From Mesodorylaimus sp. YZB2_4 (lineage: Eukaryota; Nematoda; Enoplea; Dorylaimida; Dorylaimidae): 64,000 bases of DNA. This document shows, one piece after another, positions 14,201 to 23,715 of the stretch (position 1 is the stretch's first letter; every line of letters begins with the position of its first letter). The notes beneath the pieces are model-generated. The model saw only the letters and a program-made list of their open reading frames with translations. It was not told the DNA's origin and searched no databases. Both the position numbers and the translations under genes were made by a program. The DNA lies in the NCBI GenBank assembly GCA_030248295.1, contig JASANH010000389.1, positions 78,780 through 142,779 of the forward strand. The letters run 5' to 3'.

Positions 14201-15469
14201 GGCAAAGTCCGCAAATCCTGGAGTTAAACAGCTATGAAAAGGTTTTTGTAACTGTCAATAGTAGAAACTAGCAAAATTGCTGTATTTTTGACCCGTTTGA
14301 CCCGATCTTTCAAAAAAGTGACCCGACCCGATTCTGACCCGGCTTGACTCGACTCGAAATTTAGCTGACCCGACCCGACCCGACCCGACCCGAATATACC
14401 CGACCCGATCCGGGGTCGAACTGTAGACACCGCGACCCGCTCATCAGTGATCTCATAGTAGATTACGGTATGCGCTGGCTCGTTAACATTTTTATGTAGT
14501 CTTGCATGACTGAAAGTCTTGAGTGATTGTCAGTGAAAGAGAACTAGGGCACCATCAGGAAATACCTCTACGTACCTTGAAACCGAAGCTCTAATTAGTT
14601 GGAAGGTGTGCCCCTGAATCAAGACCCCCCTCCCAGCGCTTGGGCTACTGTAGCGCAATGATAATATTGCGTCAGCTCCCATACAATCGCTTCGTAATTT
14701 AGTCCAAGGTTGGTGTGAGATGACGGCACAGAGGAAAACAGATAAAATTTGACAGTTCGTTGCAGCGTGGCGTGGAAGCTACTGGTGTCAACAAAATTTG
14801 AGATCTGACGCGCAGGTTATTGAAAAATTGTATGCGCTTGATCGTGAGTGGCGCGCTGGATATGTCAGAAACTTCTGAAATCTAGAACTTACTTTTCAAC
14901 GCTTGCACAGCGCGACGTTTCCGGATTAAAGGTTTTCGCTTTGAATAGTCATCAGAGATTGCGGTCAGGGACTGAGTGGGTGATTGCGAAAGATAGGACT
15001 GCCTCGGGTTGCCGCTTTGCGCTTCTCGAAGGATACGTTCGCTCTGGTTGGCCACCTACAGTATACAGAAAAGTTAGACTTATATCAGAGAATATAGGTC
15101 ACAGACTGTAGGTCTCACTACTCACTGCATTATATAATTGGGGTACAGTTTTCTTGATAGACGAGAGTTTGTAAGGATTCAGGCTGCAGATAGAGACTGA
15201 TGGAAACTCCAAACGGTCCGTGTTGATCTGAAATCAATATGATTCTTTTAAGAAACTCAACCGCCACCAAATATCCTTACGATGACAGTGGTGCCGACTG
15301 GGTATTCGAGAAAGAATATCAGCGATTGAACGAAAAATGCCAGGAAAATCGACAGACTAAGTATGATAGCAAGTGCCCAAAACGCTTTGCCGGCTTGGTG
15401 CTTCGTTTCAGCAATGACTGCTGCCGCCCGAAGACTTGATCTTAGAAACGACTGCTTCACTTCATTCAT
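2256..15469 (-). CDS. Chimeric DEG/ENaC channel with IgGFc-binding-like, Ca-loop and giant mucin ectodomain
   Basis: Likely plasma-membrane DEG/ENaC subunit. Exons, 5' to 3': 15469-15281 (ATG, TM1 near residues 30-53), 15227-15126 (EFPSVSICSLNPYKLS, the FPaVTiCNlNp block), 15055-14893 (contains RKRR), an unresolved gap, 11246-10645 and 10121 (or 10145)-9890 (IgGFc-binding-like), 9187-8189, 8112-3827 (mucin), 3732-3563, 3498-3240 (SYGNCFTFNP), 3190-3092, 3039-2934 (CMASCYQQ, CSCGDPRYPLP), 2877-2799 (CQCKPSC), 2740-2683 (AAWPS), 2623-2565, 2504-2429 and 2375-2256 (TM2, stop). Every junction from 11246 to 2256 keeps phase, giving about 2,390 codons, plus 151 before the gap. Family members are normally 500-700 residues. 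The insertion lies between the post-TM1 block and the YGNC block, that is, in the finger region. The cytoplasmic tail after TM2 is only a few residues. The TM1-to-IgGFc link is inference; the mucin-to-DEG/ENaC link is supported by phase and by the need for a TM1. Confidence 0.72.
2259..2375 (-). other. TM2/pore exon of the chimeric channel
   Basis: The last coding exon, read in phase 0, gives LVSDTFANIGFWLNLCAI and then SIFEVVVF. It aligns with the DEG/ENaC pore segment LLsDIGGqlGLwLGaSilsifE. The pore-mouth Asp and the TM2 Glu are kept. The G-G pair after the Asp becomes F-A, and the G-x-S selectivity filter becomes N-L-C. The acceptor is TTCTTTAG at 2376-2383, and the stop TAG follows at 2256-2258. 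I see no AATAAA close downstream. Confidence 0.65.
3827..8112 (-). other. Mucin-like Thr/Ser-rich exon of the chimeric channel gene
   Basis: A single 4,286-nt open exon (1,428 residues). The first third (about 8112-7000) is an irregular Thr-rich tandem array built on units such as TTTTPATTTRAP and TTTTTPTITTRASIT, expected to be densely O-glycosylated. The rest is Ser/Thr-rich, less repetitive, and punctuated by four basic motifs of the form R-x-x-K-x-R-[STN] followed by a Pro-containing tail. The acceptor is GCAGTAG at 8113-8119; its first two bases complete a Gly codon begun by the upstream exon. The donor is ATG|GTAAGT at 3821-3827, in phase 0. If the donor were not used, the frame would stop at 3767. 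This is an extended extracellular stalk in the family sense; its function here is unknown. Confidence 0.75.
8189..11246 (-). other. IgGFc-binding-like, acidic Ca-loop and HYR-like ectodomain exons
   Basis: Exon 11246-10645 carries the start of an IgGFc-binding-like domain (GKVFYTSFFPNS, then FVVTITV, VLTGSDCLFYPSYC). Exon 9890-10121/10145 carries the continuation (KVLALMDGTRVHRHGS). Exon 9187-8189 carries DPSLIFVVPSDAF and the end of the domain, then two adjacent acidic loops (DNDCDGWIDEE and DDDNDGLIDED) resembling thrombospondin-3 or EF-hand calcium loops. Two segments resembling HYR-type modules follow (REWNLVDKCGNIADS, and a second Cys-rich one near the exon end). Splices: donor CAG|GTACGC at 10641-10644, donor CAG|GTAAGC at 9884-9889, acceptor TTGTAG before 9187, donor GTATGT at 8183-8188. 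Two in-frame acceptors 24 nt apart (exon start 10145 or 10121) cannot be separated by eye. Domain names rest on motif resemblance. Confidence 0.6.
11370..11990. mobile_element. Foldback/MITE, short relative of the long-TIR element
   Basis: The left arm begins CTGTAAGAATCGAC and the right arm ends GTCGATTCTTACTGACAG. Further inverted blocks are AACGATAATCATTT with its reverse complement, and GGACCCGTTCAAAAAT with ATTTTTGAATGGGTCC. The arms are about 200 bp and the whole is about 620 bp. The sequence matches the arms of the element at 16745-19052. It lies in an intron or gap region of the chimeric channel gene. Confidence 0.6.
12524..13200. mobile_element. TIR element with GCGTTGCCAGATGCA ends
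   Basis: The left end has GCGAGCCAGCGTTGCCAGAT near 12528. The right end has ATCTGGCAACGCTGGTGCGA near 13170, the inverted copy. About 675 bp, with only weak internal ORFs. Class unknown; non-autonomous DNA transposon inferred. Confidence 0.5.
13240..14435 (-). repeat. Interspersed element with CGGGT-type subterminal repeats, copy B
   Basis: Reverse-complement copy of the element at 870-2005. It starts at GACACCGGATCAGGTCGGGT and ends in a run of CCCGACCCGACCCGA near 14370-14410. It sits in the large unresolved intron of the chimeric channel gene. The 79-residue ORF at 13697-13936 lies within it. Confidence 0.6.
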
Positions 15470-16740
15470 TTTTTGCGAGTACAATAAACTGAACCCGCGA
15501 ACCGCGCTGATGACGAAATGTAAAGACTAAATCTTGTAAATTCGCCAAAGACGATTCCAGCCAAGTTGTGTCACCTAGTGCCTCAATCAAACGCTGAGGC
15601 CACGACTTTTGTAAACCTTGGTACGAACGATGGACCCATTAGTAATTTAAATTTGACACGCGCACTATTGGAGGCCACTGGCCGGTATCCTTAGCGGCTT
15701 GCATGGAAACGTTTGGAGGTTGCTGCGTAGTATAGACAGGCTGATTGTTCTCTCCAGATTGCCAGGTAAAAGTTGCTAATAATGTTACTGTATATGTACA
15801 TAGAGTTCAGCGCTACATACGTCAATGTCGTTTTGATTGCTCGATTCTTGATGATTAAATAATTTTCACACGGCGTACTGCATTAGTATAATTAGCTAGA
15901 AAATGGTAGAATCGTGATTGATTTCGTGCGTCGAGGTTCTAGTCCGTTCGTTCTTTTGCTGCATGGGGTTGAGCTTGAGTCTGCGCCACTTGTACACAGT
16001 GCTGCACTATCCTTGCCCTCCTTGCGTCGCCACTGACTGGTAAAAAGGTCGGGAAAACGCATAGAACGTCTGAGAAAAATTCCGCCAACTATTTGGACTT
16101 GTTGAGAGGAAGACTTTGGATTTATGATGAAGAATACCACAATAACGACACACTCACGAAGCAGCCAGCAGAAAAGAGGCAGGAAGATTTTTGGTGTGTT
16201 GGGAACAACATTCATTTTTGTGTAGGATATGCATTACTACAGTATCTTATGCTTTTTTAAATGAACATTAGCAAACCTCATCGACAGAAAAAATGCATGC
16301 TAGAGCGACATTCTCGTCAAACAGTAAGCCAAACGTCACACGCATGTCACACCGAACCCCCATCTCATAACACCTTTGTCGCGCCATCGTTAGAGTGAAT
16401 TATCCGTACGGTGGCGAGTAATGTACAAATTGGATGGAGATGGTGTGTTCTCGTCGTGCTGTCTTCCGTCAACCTATTGTGCTATATACAAAGTGAAACC
16501 CGCGGGCGATGAAGTGTTTCAGGGCGTAAATATCCCTGAGCCACGACAGGTTTATGAAGTGCCATAGATGGCGGACGCAAGCGCTCGATCTTACTTGGCA
16601 CAAGCCATATTCGACCTGTGTGCCTCGCCGCCGTCGCCAGAGCTGGAGGAACGACGAAATTTCAAGTCCAACCTACAGAAAGGCTGTTATAAAGGCACCT
16701 TGACAACACTGTAAATTTCGGAGGTGTAATTAAGAGGTAC
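15470..16740. other. Region upstream of the chimeric channel gene; no supported gene
   Basis: A minus-strand ORF at 16215-15892 begins with a true ATG and has a hydrophobic start (FLPLFCWLLRECVVIVVFFI), but it resembles nothing I know and continues into low-confidence sequence. A TTCAG acceptor-like site lies directly before the channel start (about 22 nt upstream). No TATA box is obvious. Otherwise I see nothing. Confidence 0.25.
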
Positions 16741-16744
16741 TGTT

Positions 16745-19052
16745 TGTAAGAATCGACTCCGAGTCGGCCAACCTTGAAAAATGACCCCCATGTATTATTA
16801 CATATCTCGAAAGTAGATGCCATAGGGACCACGAAAACGATAATCATTTCACGGCCAGGTCACTATTCATGGAACAGGACCCGTTCAAAAATTTTTGTTG
16901 TCCAAAAAATGTGGGTTTCGAAAAAACCCTTATAGCTCGACTAATATGCAGTTGAAAAGATTCGGGCGCAGCTCATGAAAAAGAGCACCTGTTTCTTTAC
17001 AAACCCATGATATCTTGCATGAAACAGCCTTTTTCTATAATTGACAAAATTGGATCAAACACAAAATTTCATGCAAGAGTTTTCACTGAAATTCATCTCA
17101 TTCATGCATTTGCGCGGAAAAGCACTTTATTTTAAAGTGATTTATGTAAAAAGATATGGGCTTTCAAATAAGACTATCCGCGACAAAAAATAAGTGGATC
17201 GGAGATTGTCACGACCCGTCCGAACACAAAAACAACCTACCCGGCGCGCAAATTTCAAAATTCCCGCACTTTTTTTCGGTCGTCTGCTGTGAGCGCCGGC
17301 GGCTGCTCCTCAAATTATCTCTGCTTAGCGATTTTGACGTTTTGTTTTTCTTGATTAGGAGTGTACAATCAATACTTTCGTGTACAGAAAGTTTGTGTTG
17401 TTAAGGTGCATTGTAATGTAATAAGAAGGCTTATCGTCGGATTTGCGAATTGTGGTGTTATTGCCGTTGCCATCGCCTTATTTCGACAATACATACTGTA
17501 TTGCTGATGGTGATTTCATCGATCGGTATTTACTTTTCCTGCAACTTGTATGATGGAATAAAAGTCCTTATGTACTGATTCTCTGCGTTTTAGGGCTGCA
17601 GGATGTGCAAGAAACAGCACCTGTGCTGTAGTAAAACGGATTCCAAGTCACTTGGACGGTTTTCAGCCATCAAGACCAGACCGACAAGCGAGAAGAGCTC
17701 AATCTTAATCATCATTTGGCCTATTACCATATCGACTCTGTCCTCAATCGATGAAAATATGCCCGCTAATGTCTTCGATCAATGCAAAACGAACTTTCGG
17801 TTGAATTTGATTTCTGGGTTTTAATATCTTTGTTGAACCGCGCTATTATTTATTCAATGTATTGGATTAATGCCATTTCTTGTGTCATCTCACGTTCAAT
17901 CATCTGAAACACAAATTAATACAAAGCGAATACTGGGCTGGCACAACACGAAATTTACAATATAGCGATATGCTATGACGCCTGACAAAGTCATATATAT
18001 AGATAATTCTTCTCCTACCATCAAAAGCCCCATGAACCATACAGCAAGATGTCTTAGAACGCAAAACAAAATATTGAAAATGGTAATCACTAATTTGGCA
18101 CGCGGCTCCTACTTTGCTGTGAGTAGATGAGGGAACATATTCGGCATTGCTGGAGAAACACATTCTTGTCAATAATAAAATAGCCGCCAAATTAATCCGT
18201 ATGCTGGAATCAAATTCAAAAGACCGTTCCAATTTGACTCGGCAGCTCCATGAAGCAAAAAAATTTCTTTGTCTTGAACTTCGAACCCATCTAGCAAATT
18301 TTGTCCAAAAGCCGAGGATCGATGTATGAAATAAATAATAACCGTCCGAAATCTGCATTTTTGCGGAAATTTTAGTAAAATGTAGACAATGTGAGAAGAG
18401 CAAATATTTTCAACAAACGAAAATATCGAAAAGCACACATAATCAATCCAAATAAAACTATTGCATTTGTTTAGCAAAGATATTTGAGGAGCGGCCGCCG
18501 GCGCTCACAGCAGACAACCGAACAAAAAGCGCGGGAATTTCGAATTTTGCGCGCCGATTAGGTGGTTTTTGTGTTCGGACGGGTCGTGACAATCTCCGAT
18601 CCACTTACTTTTGACGTAGATGGTCTCATTTGAAAGCCCATCTCTTTTTACACATATCACATTAAAATAAAGTGCTTTTTCGCACAAATGCATGAATGAG
18701 ATGAATTTTAGTGAAAACTCTTGCATGAACTTTTGTGTTTGATCCAATTTTGTCAATTATAGAAAGAGGCTGTTTCATGCAAGATATCATGGGTTTGTAG
18801 AGAGAAACACTTTTTTTTTATGAGCTGCGCCCGAATCTTTTCAACTGCATAGTAGTCGAGCTATAAGGGTTTTTTCGAAACCCACATTTTTGGACACCAA
18901 AAATTTTTGAACGGGTCCTGTTCCATGAATAGAGACCTGGCCGTGAAATGATTATCGTTTTCGTGGTCCCCATGCCATCTACTTTCGAGATATTTAATAA
19001 TATAGAGGGGTCATCTTTCAAGGTTGGCCATTTTTTGGTCGAATTAGTCGAT
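16745..19052. mobile_element. Long-TIR DNA element, ~2.3 kb, no transposase seen
   Basis: Arms of about 560-590 bp at 16745-17330 and 18490-19052 are inverted copies. Paired blocks include GCCAACCTTGAAAA with TTTCAAGGTTGGC, GTGGATCGGAGATTGTCACG with its complement near 18590, and GAGCGCCGGCGGC with GCCGCCGGCGCTC. The centre (17330-18490) is AT-rich and has only short ORFs, so the element looks non-autonomous or decayed. The same arms form the smaller foldback at 11370-11990. The right end abuts the palindrome at 19056. Confidence 0.65.
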
Positions 19053-19055
19053 TAA

Positions 19056-19727
19056 CCCGTAGTTGGTAGAACTCTTGGGTCCACAGACCCAACGCATGTT
19101 ATAACACAGGGCGAAACGGTTTTATCTGCATATCTCGACAACCAGCCATTATTTTGCAAAACCGTTTGGTAGTATCATAGGTTGATAGGTAGGACATGCT
19201 AGTACCAAAAATTATCGAAATCGATCAAGCGGTTCCCAAACGGCGGCCCGAAAACCCCAAAAAAGTGCCCAAGAACAATAATAACTTCAATTGAAACATG
19301 AATCGTACGAAAGGAAGAACTATCTTCTATCACAGGCATCGTACAGTTGCTACTTGATGCTGCAAACAGTGAGACCAACTAGGGGCCCCCTAGTTAACCC
19401 CTAGTTGGTCTCACTGTTTGCAGCATCAAGTAGCAACTGTACGATGCCTGTGCTAGAAGATAGTTCTTCCTTTCGTACGATTCATGTTTCAATTGAAGTT
19501 ATTATTGTTTTTGGGCACTTTTTGGGGGTTTTCGGGCCGCCGTTCGAGAACCGCTTGATCGATTTCGATAATTTCTGGTACTAGCATGTCCTACCTATCA
19601 ACCTATGATACTACCAAACGGTTTTGCAAAATAATGGCTGGTTGTCGAGATATGCAGATAAAACCGTTTCGCCCTGTGTTATAACATGCATTGGGTCTGT
19701 GGACCCAAGAGTTCGACCAACTACGGG
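19056..19727. mobile_element. Two inverted 330-bp piggyBac-type MITEs forming a 672-bp palindrome
   Basis: TTAA (19052-19055) and TTAA (19728-19731) flank the pair. Each 330-bp arm (19056-19385 and 19398-19727) starts or ends with CCC-type termini: outer CCCGTAGTTGGT and inner CCCCTAGTTGGTCTC. The 12-bp spacer contains another TTAA (19394-19397). TTAA targets and CCC ends are the hallmark of the piggyBac superfamily. The arms are nearly identical over their full length (for example GCATCAAGTAGCAACTGTAC and its complement), implying recent insertion. No ORF of note. Confidence 0.75.
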
Positions 19728-19829
19728 TTAAGGCTTTTTCAGTCTCTGTGTTATAACTCTCAGCTGTTTATCTCTTTTGATGGGGCTCCGTCATTCTAAC
19801 ACTCAGGGGGTTCTTACTTCATCACGACT

Positions 19830-19925
19830 CGTGGTTGGGTGGGTGGGTGGGCAAGGCGTCGGCATCTCACGCCAGATGCGCAGTTATGGGAGTGTTCGAC
19901 TCGCGGCCTGGTAAATCATTCCCCT
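19830..19925 (+). repeat. tRNA-derived SINE fragment (family 1)
   Basis: It carries CTCACGCCAGATGCGCAGTT and a B-box-like GTGTTCGACTCG, sharing both with the copy at 29680-29760. Cloverleaf pairing and an amino-acid identity are not evident, so I call it a SINE head, not a tRNA gene. Confidence 0.45.
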
Positions 19926-20439
19926 GTAATGTGCCCCTTCCCTCAAATACGCATGAGCGTTCGATGATGTGGTGGAACATGAACATCACCAACCTGTGGA
20001 GAAAACTATGTAAGCCGGTATTGATTAGCCGAAGGTTTAAAATTCAGATACCAAATCTCGACTACTTTCATGTTGTCGAGATAAGTCACACTGCTTTTAT
20101 GACCAAAGTTGGTCAGATCTACATAGTGAACAAAAAACTAACAATAGTGAGTTAGCTCATCGCCCTCTTTGCTGACCTTTCCTCCCACCTTGTCCATTAA
20201 TCATCACAACATTTAAAATTTAAATGCCAATAGGTGGGCCCATGTTTGGCATGCGAAATCAACAAAAAACGATTCTGAGCTTTTTATGAGGCGACAAAAT
20301 AAGCATACAGAATAGTTCTTATTCACTTCCAATTTTTCACATATTCTATTTAACATGCATGCACCTGCTCAATCGCGCTATTTGGAGCGCAGCTCTGTTG
20401 TCTGACGTTTTGTAATCCTTGTTCCAGAAAAGGAAAATC

Positions 20440-21334
20440 ATGATGCCAGCTAAAGTCTCGCCTTTGCTCTTCTGGATCTTCATAATCCAGGTTGATCCAG
20501 TGCTGTCACTTAAGTGCAGCTGCAACTCGATGAGTACGCCAAATCGCCGCTGCGATCATCCAGAACGCAGAATAGAAAGAGGCCTTTGGACTTGCAGTGA
20601 TGACAAAACATATGGATGCGTGAGAGAACATAAGGTAAGTTGACAACTCATGCACAAAACTCTGTTTTTCATCTGATTTTTTCAAGGTATTGTACGCACT
20701 CAATGCAGATAATAGTTCGTGGGAGGGAGTCCGCATTTTCAAAGACGATTCGTGCGATAACACCACCGCGCAGTACCCCTTCCATCTTGACATTCGCATT
20801 TCCTACTCCTTTGACGGGAATGCGTCAGTGACCATCAAAAGTCGCTGCAATGACTCCGATTATTGCACCCGAAGAACCTTGACCGACGAGATGTGCCAGG
20901 GAAGCTATAATCTTACCGACTATTTCAAGGCATTCAAGTATGAGCCTGTAAAGTGCTATTGCAACGACGGAAACAAGGAGAGGTGGTCAGTTCGAGATGA
21001 GTGCATTTGGATGAACCAAGCGCAATCCGAATCGAAGCAAATTTGCTCGTGGGACAAATCTACTTGCGGTTTCGACATGTCAGCGTCCACCGAACATCAT
21101 GGATCGCACAATTATCGAATCGAATGCCACCAGCCTACACTGAATTCGTCATCTTTCAGATGCCTTCTGGCATGCAAATCATCCGATTTCTGCAACGATG
21201 AGATTTCGTTCATCAATATTTATTGCGGCGCTTTAGCCTTATTTAAAACCGAATTTGATCAGCCTTCATTGACAAGTCAAGTTTCTGCGAAAACACATGC
21301 ATATAATTTGAGCGATGACTGCAAGACCGAATGA
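20440..21334 (+). CDS. Secreted Cys-rich protein with two Ly6/uPAR-like modules
   Basis: Two exons, 20440-20634 and 20687-21334, joined in phase 0 by a 52-nt GTAAGT..TTCAAG intron, encode 280 residues. The start is the ATG at 20440, with a second ATG directly after it; both lead into a signal peptide (PLLFWIFIIQ, mature chain from about LKCSC). About 20 cysteines follow in two parallel modules. Each begins KC-x-C (LKCSCNS and VKCYCND) and ends in a C..SD[YF]C motif (RCNDSDYC and ACKSSDFCND), as in Ly6/uPAR three-finger folds. Several N-glycosylation sequons are visible. The C-terminus lacks a hydrophobic GPI-type tail, so the product is probably soluble. A TTGTTCCAG acceptor-like site lies 14 nt upstream of the ATG. 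I do not recognise an orthologue; the Ly6-like assignment is inference from Cys spacing. Confidence 0.7.
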
Positions 21335-22046
21335 AGAAACAAATTGATAAGTCAGATTAGGTGAACTGAAGGTGAATGCATTATGTCAGTCAGGATGCTA
21401 CATGGTTACAGTTGGGTGCGTACAAAATACGCATACGCTAAGTTTGTGTATTACGCATTGAAATTTGGATGCGTATACGCATACGCCTTCCACCTGATGT
21501 ACGCATATACGTATACGCAAACTCGCTTGTACGCAATACATGCAAGGCCTTGATATATGCTGCTTGAGCCAAATTATAAATTATTGGGAATTTGTTTCAC
21601 CCGACGGTGGCGATAGATAGGACTGATGCACCTACATGACTGGCTGATTGTGAGCTTTGTTGCCATAACCTTTCAGTCCAGCATCCCTCAAACACGCAAG
21701 TGAGGCAGTGCGCTAGAAGACTAATTGTAAGAGTAGTGGCAGTGTTCGCTTCGACGCACTGACTCACTCTCTGCTCTCTGCTCTCTGCTCTCTGCTGATG
21801 TACTCTCTGCTGAATATAAGCTGAATGCCGTGCCAAAACTTTTTAAAAAGCTTTTGAAAATCTGAAATCCAACTTTCTGAAGCGATTTTTGCAAGATCCC
21901 ACATTAAATCAGCAACTGGAAAATAACCTGGTTGATAACTGGACGATCCTGATGGCTGGAACAGTAACAAGCAAGGAGTCTCATGAATAAAACATTGAAA
22001 AGAAAAATGTCACATCTCAGAATGTGTTCGATTTCAATCACAAAGA

Positions 22047-22103
22047 AACTTTTATCTTAACCCCTTCGCTTTATTAAAAGCGAAGGGGTTAAGATAAAAG
22101 TTT
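22047..22103. repeat. 57-bp palindrome with TTAACCCC arms
   Basis: Arms of about 26 nt surround a 4-nt loop, with internal TTAACCCCTTCGC and GCGAAGGGGTTAA. It resembles two head-to-head piggyBac-type termini with almost nothing between them. Confidence 0.55.
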
Positions 22104-22814
22104 AAAGCAAATTCAGCAGATTCAGTTTAACCCGCCTAGGACCATGGGGTCCTGAGGACCCCAGGTGACTTCAACACAGTGGTATATACTTACCATTGGG
22201 GTTTATTGAACCCCGCACAGAAAAGATGCGCAGGTGTGGGCAGAAAAAAAAGTGAAAGTGAAAATAAAACCATCCGCTAAAAAGCAAATTTAAAAGTACT
22301 AAAGCAAATTCAGATTTTATGGCAACATGACAAACTAAATGACAAATTTGATTCCAGAATTAGTTTAGTGAGATCCTGAAAATGGAATATCTTCACTGCT
22401 AGTGCAAATGAAGACACGAATTGTTGAGTCAGAAAAAGTGAACATTGAAGCTACGTGCATAACATGATAGTCAAGTTATGCAAACTTGTGTTCCAATATT
22501 TGGAAAAAGCTACTTTTAAGCATACATGCTGTACTGCACAGGAAGTATGAGGCCCAGGAGATCATGTTGCCACCCTCGAAAGTCTACAGCGACATGTAAT
22601 TACTGAATCTTCTCGCTTGTTAGGCAGGCGCAACAGGAATCAGGATTTGAAAGAAATCTGAATCAGAGGTAGAGCGGAGATTCTGAATACATACAACAGA
22701 CGCTTATTTAGAGCATCATAAATGTAGCAGGTGTTTTAGTATCTACTGTGTATGTAAGATGCCCTTGTACACATGACAGGAGGCTTTGTAGCGTAAAACT
22801 TTTCGATAACCGCG

Positions 22815-23105
22815 GTCTAAGAATTCTGTCTCTGAAAAGAATTTATCAGCTGGCAGAGACACAACCAAATAAAATGAAGCCATTCCTGTCTGTGGTGCAG
22901 CAGCGTCTGTCTGTGCGTCACGCCTAGAAGCACCTCAACACGAAGTCTTGCACTCGACACTGACTTCCTCGGACGATGGCGGGTGGGCTGTGGACATGTC
23001 GGGTTTGGCTCCCATCTCTCCACTCACGATCAGAGCATCTTGCTCGCTCCTAAGCAACATGGGTAGACGGACGCCGAATCACTGCGCCATCGCGGCCAAC
23101 TCTCT
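22815..23105 (-). repeat. tRNA-derived SINE (family 2), minus orientation
   Basis: On the minus strand it begins GTTGGCCGCGATGGCGCAGT (A-box-like) and continues to CCCACCCGCCATCGTCCGAG. That last block is shared with copies near 42170 and 46850, defining a common core. Confidence 0.45.
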
Positions 23106-23469
23106 GCGTTCTCAGGGAGAGGATGAGGATGCTCTCATATTGACCCAAAGAGGAGAGCTGAATGATAGGTTTTCAGACAGATCTTTTGAAAGTCATTCGT
23201 TTGAATTATTCTACAAATCGTTTTTTTAGCAATAAGCTGAAATGAATAGCGTCAACAAGTTTTAGTTCTGTTCAGTGCAGTGCTTTAGACAAAAAGTTTG
23301 CGTATCATTCATCAACAACTAGCAAACATTCGTTTAAAGGTATCCGTTCATGTGAAAAGCTAGGACTCAAAATTTGTTGAAATTCAAAGCATATTTAGTA
23401 AATAGGGTCAGAATACTTTCGAGAAACATAATTTCCAGCCTGGTCACTCCATTCGCTGACCGCTGGTAT

Positions 23470-23715
23470 TTATTTTATTTGAAGAAGTACCCTCCCCCTT
23501 ATCAGTTTGGAATGGATATAATCGAAACGTGTGCGCGCAAGGCGGCCGCCGGGTGGTCCTGCCCTATCGTCAGCACGGCCGTTGGTATAGTTTATGTTAG
23601 GGAGCAGCATTTGAACATGAAATGCTTCTCGAGTGTCCAATAGTTCGCATCTTGCATTTTGACGAACATCATGAAATAACCCTTGGATTTTGGCGGACAG
23701 AAGCTGTTGCACCAT
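23470..23715 (-). CDS. Unrecognised 81-residue ORF
   Basis: Starts with a true ATG at 23715 and ends at 23470. The product is polar (MVQQLLSAKIQGLF at the N-terminus) with no signal peptide, membrane segment or known motif. It could be an exon or chance. The surrounding 23400-24240 contains nothing else I can support. Confidence 0.15.
   Translation of the reverse strand: MVQQLLSAKIQGLFHDVRQNARCELLDTREAFHVQMLLPNINYTNGRADDRAGPPGGRLARTRFDYIHSKLIRGRVLLQIK

Larger units (their letters stand above)
21335..23380. other. Repeat-rich intergenic region downstream of the Cys-rich secreted gene
   Basis: It contains a TACGCATA-rich stretch (21415-21540), a CTCTCTG microsatellite (about 21765-21815), a short palindrome (22047-22103), a piggyBac-like terminus beginning TTTAACCCGCCTAGGACC near 22126, and a SINE (about 22815-23105). 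No gene is supported. Confidence 0.5.
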
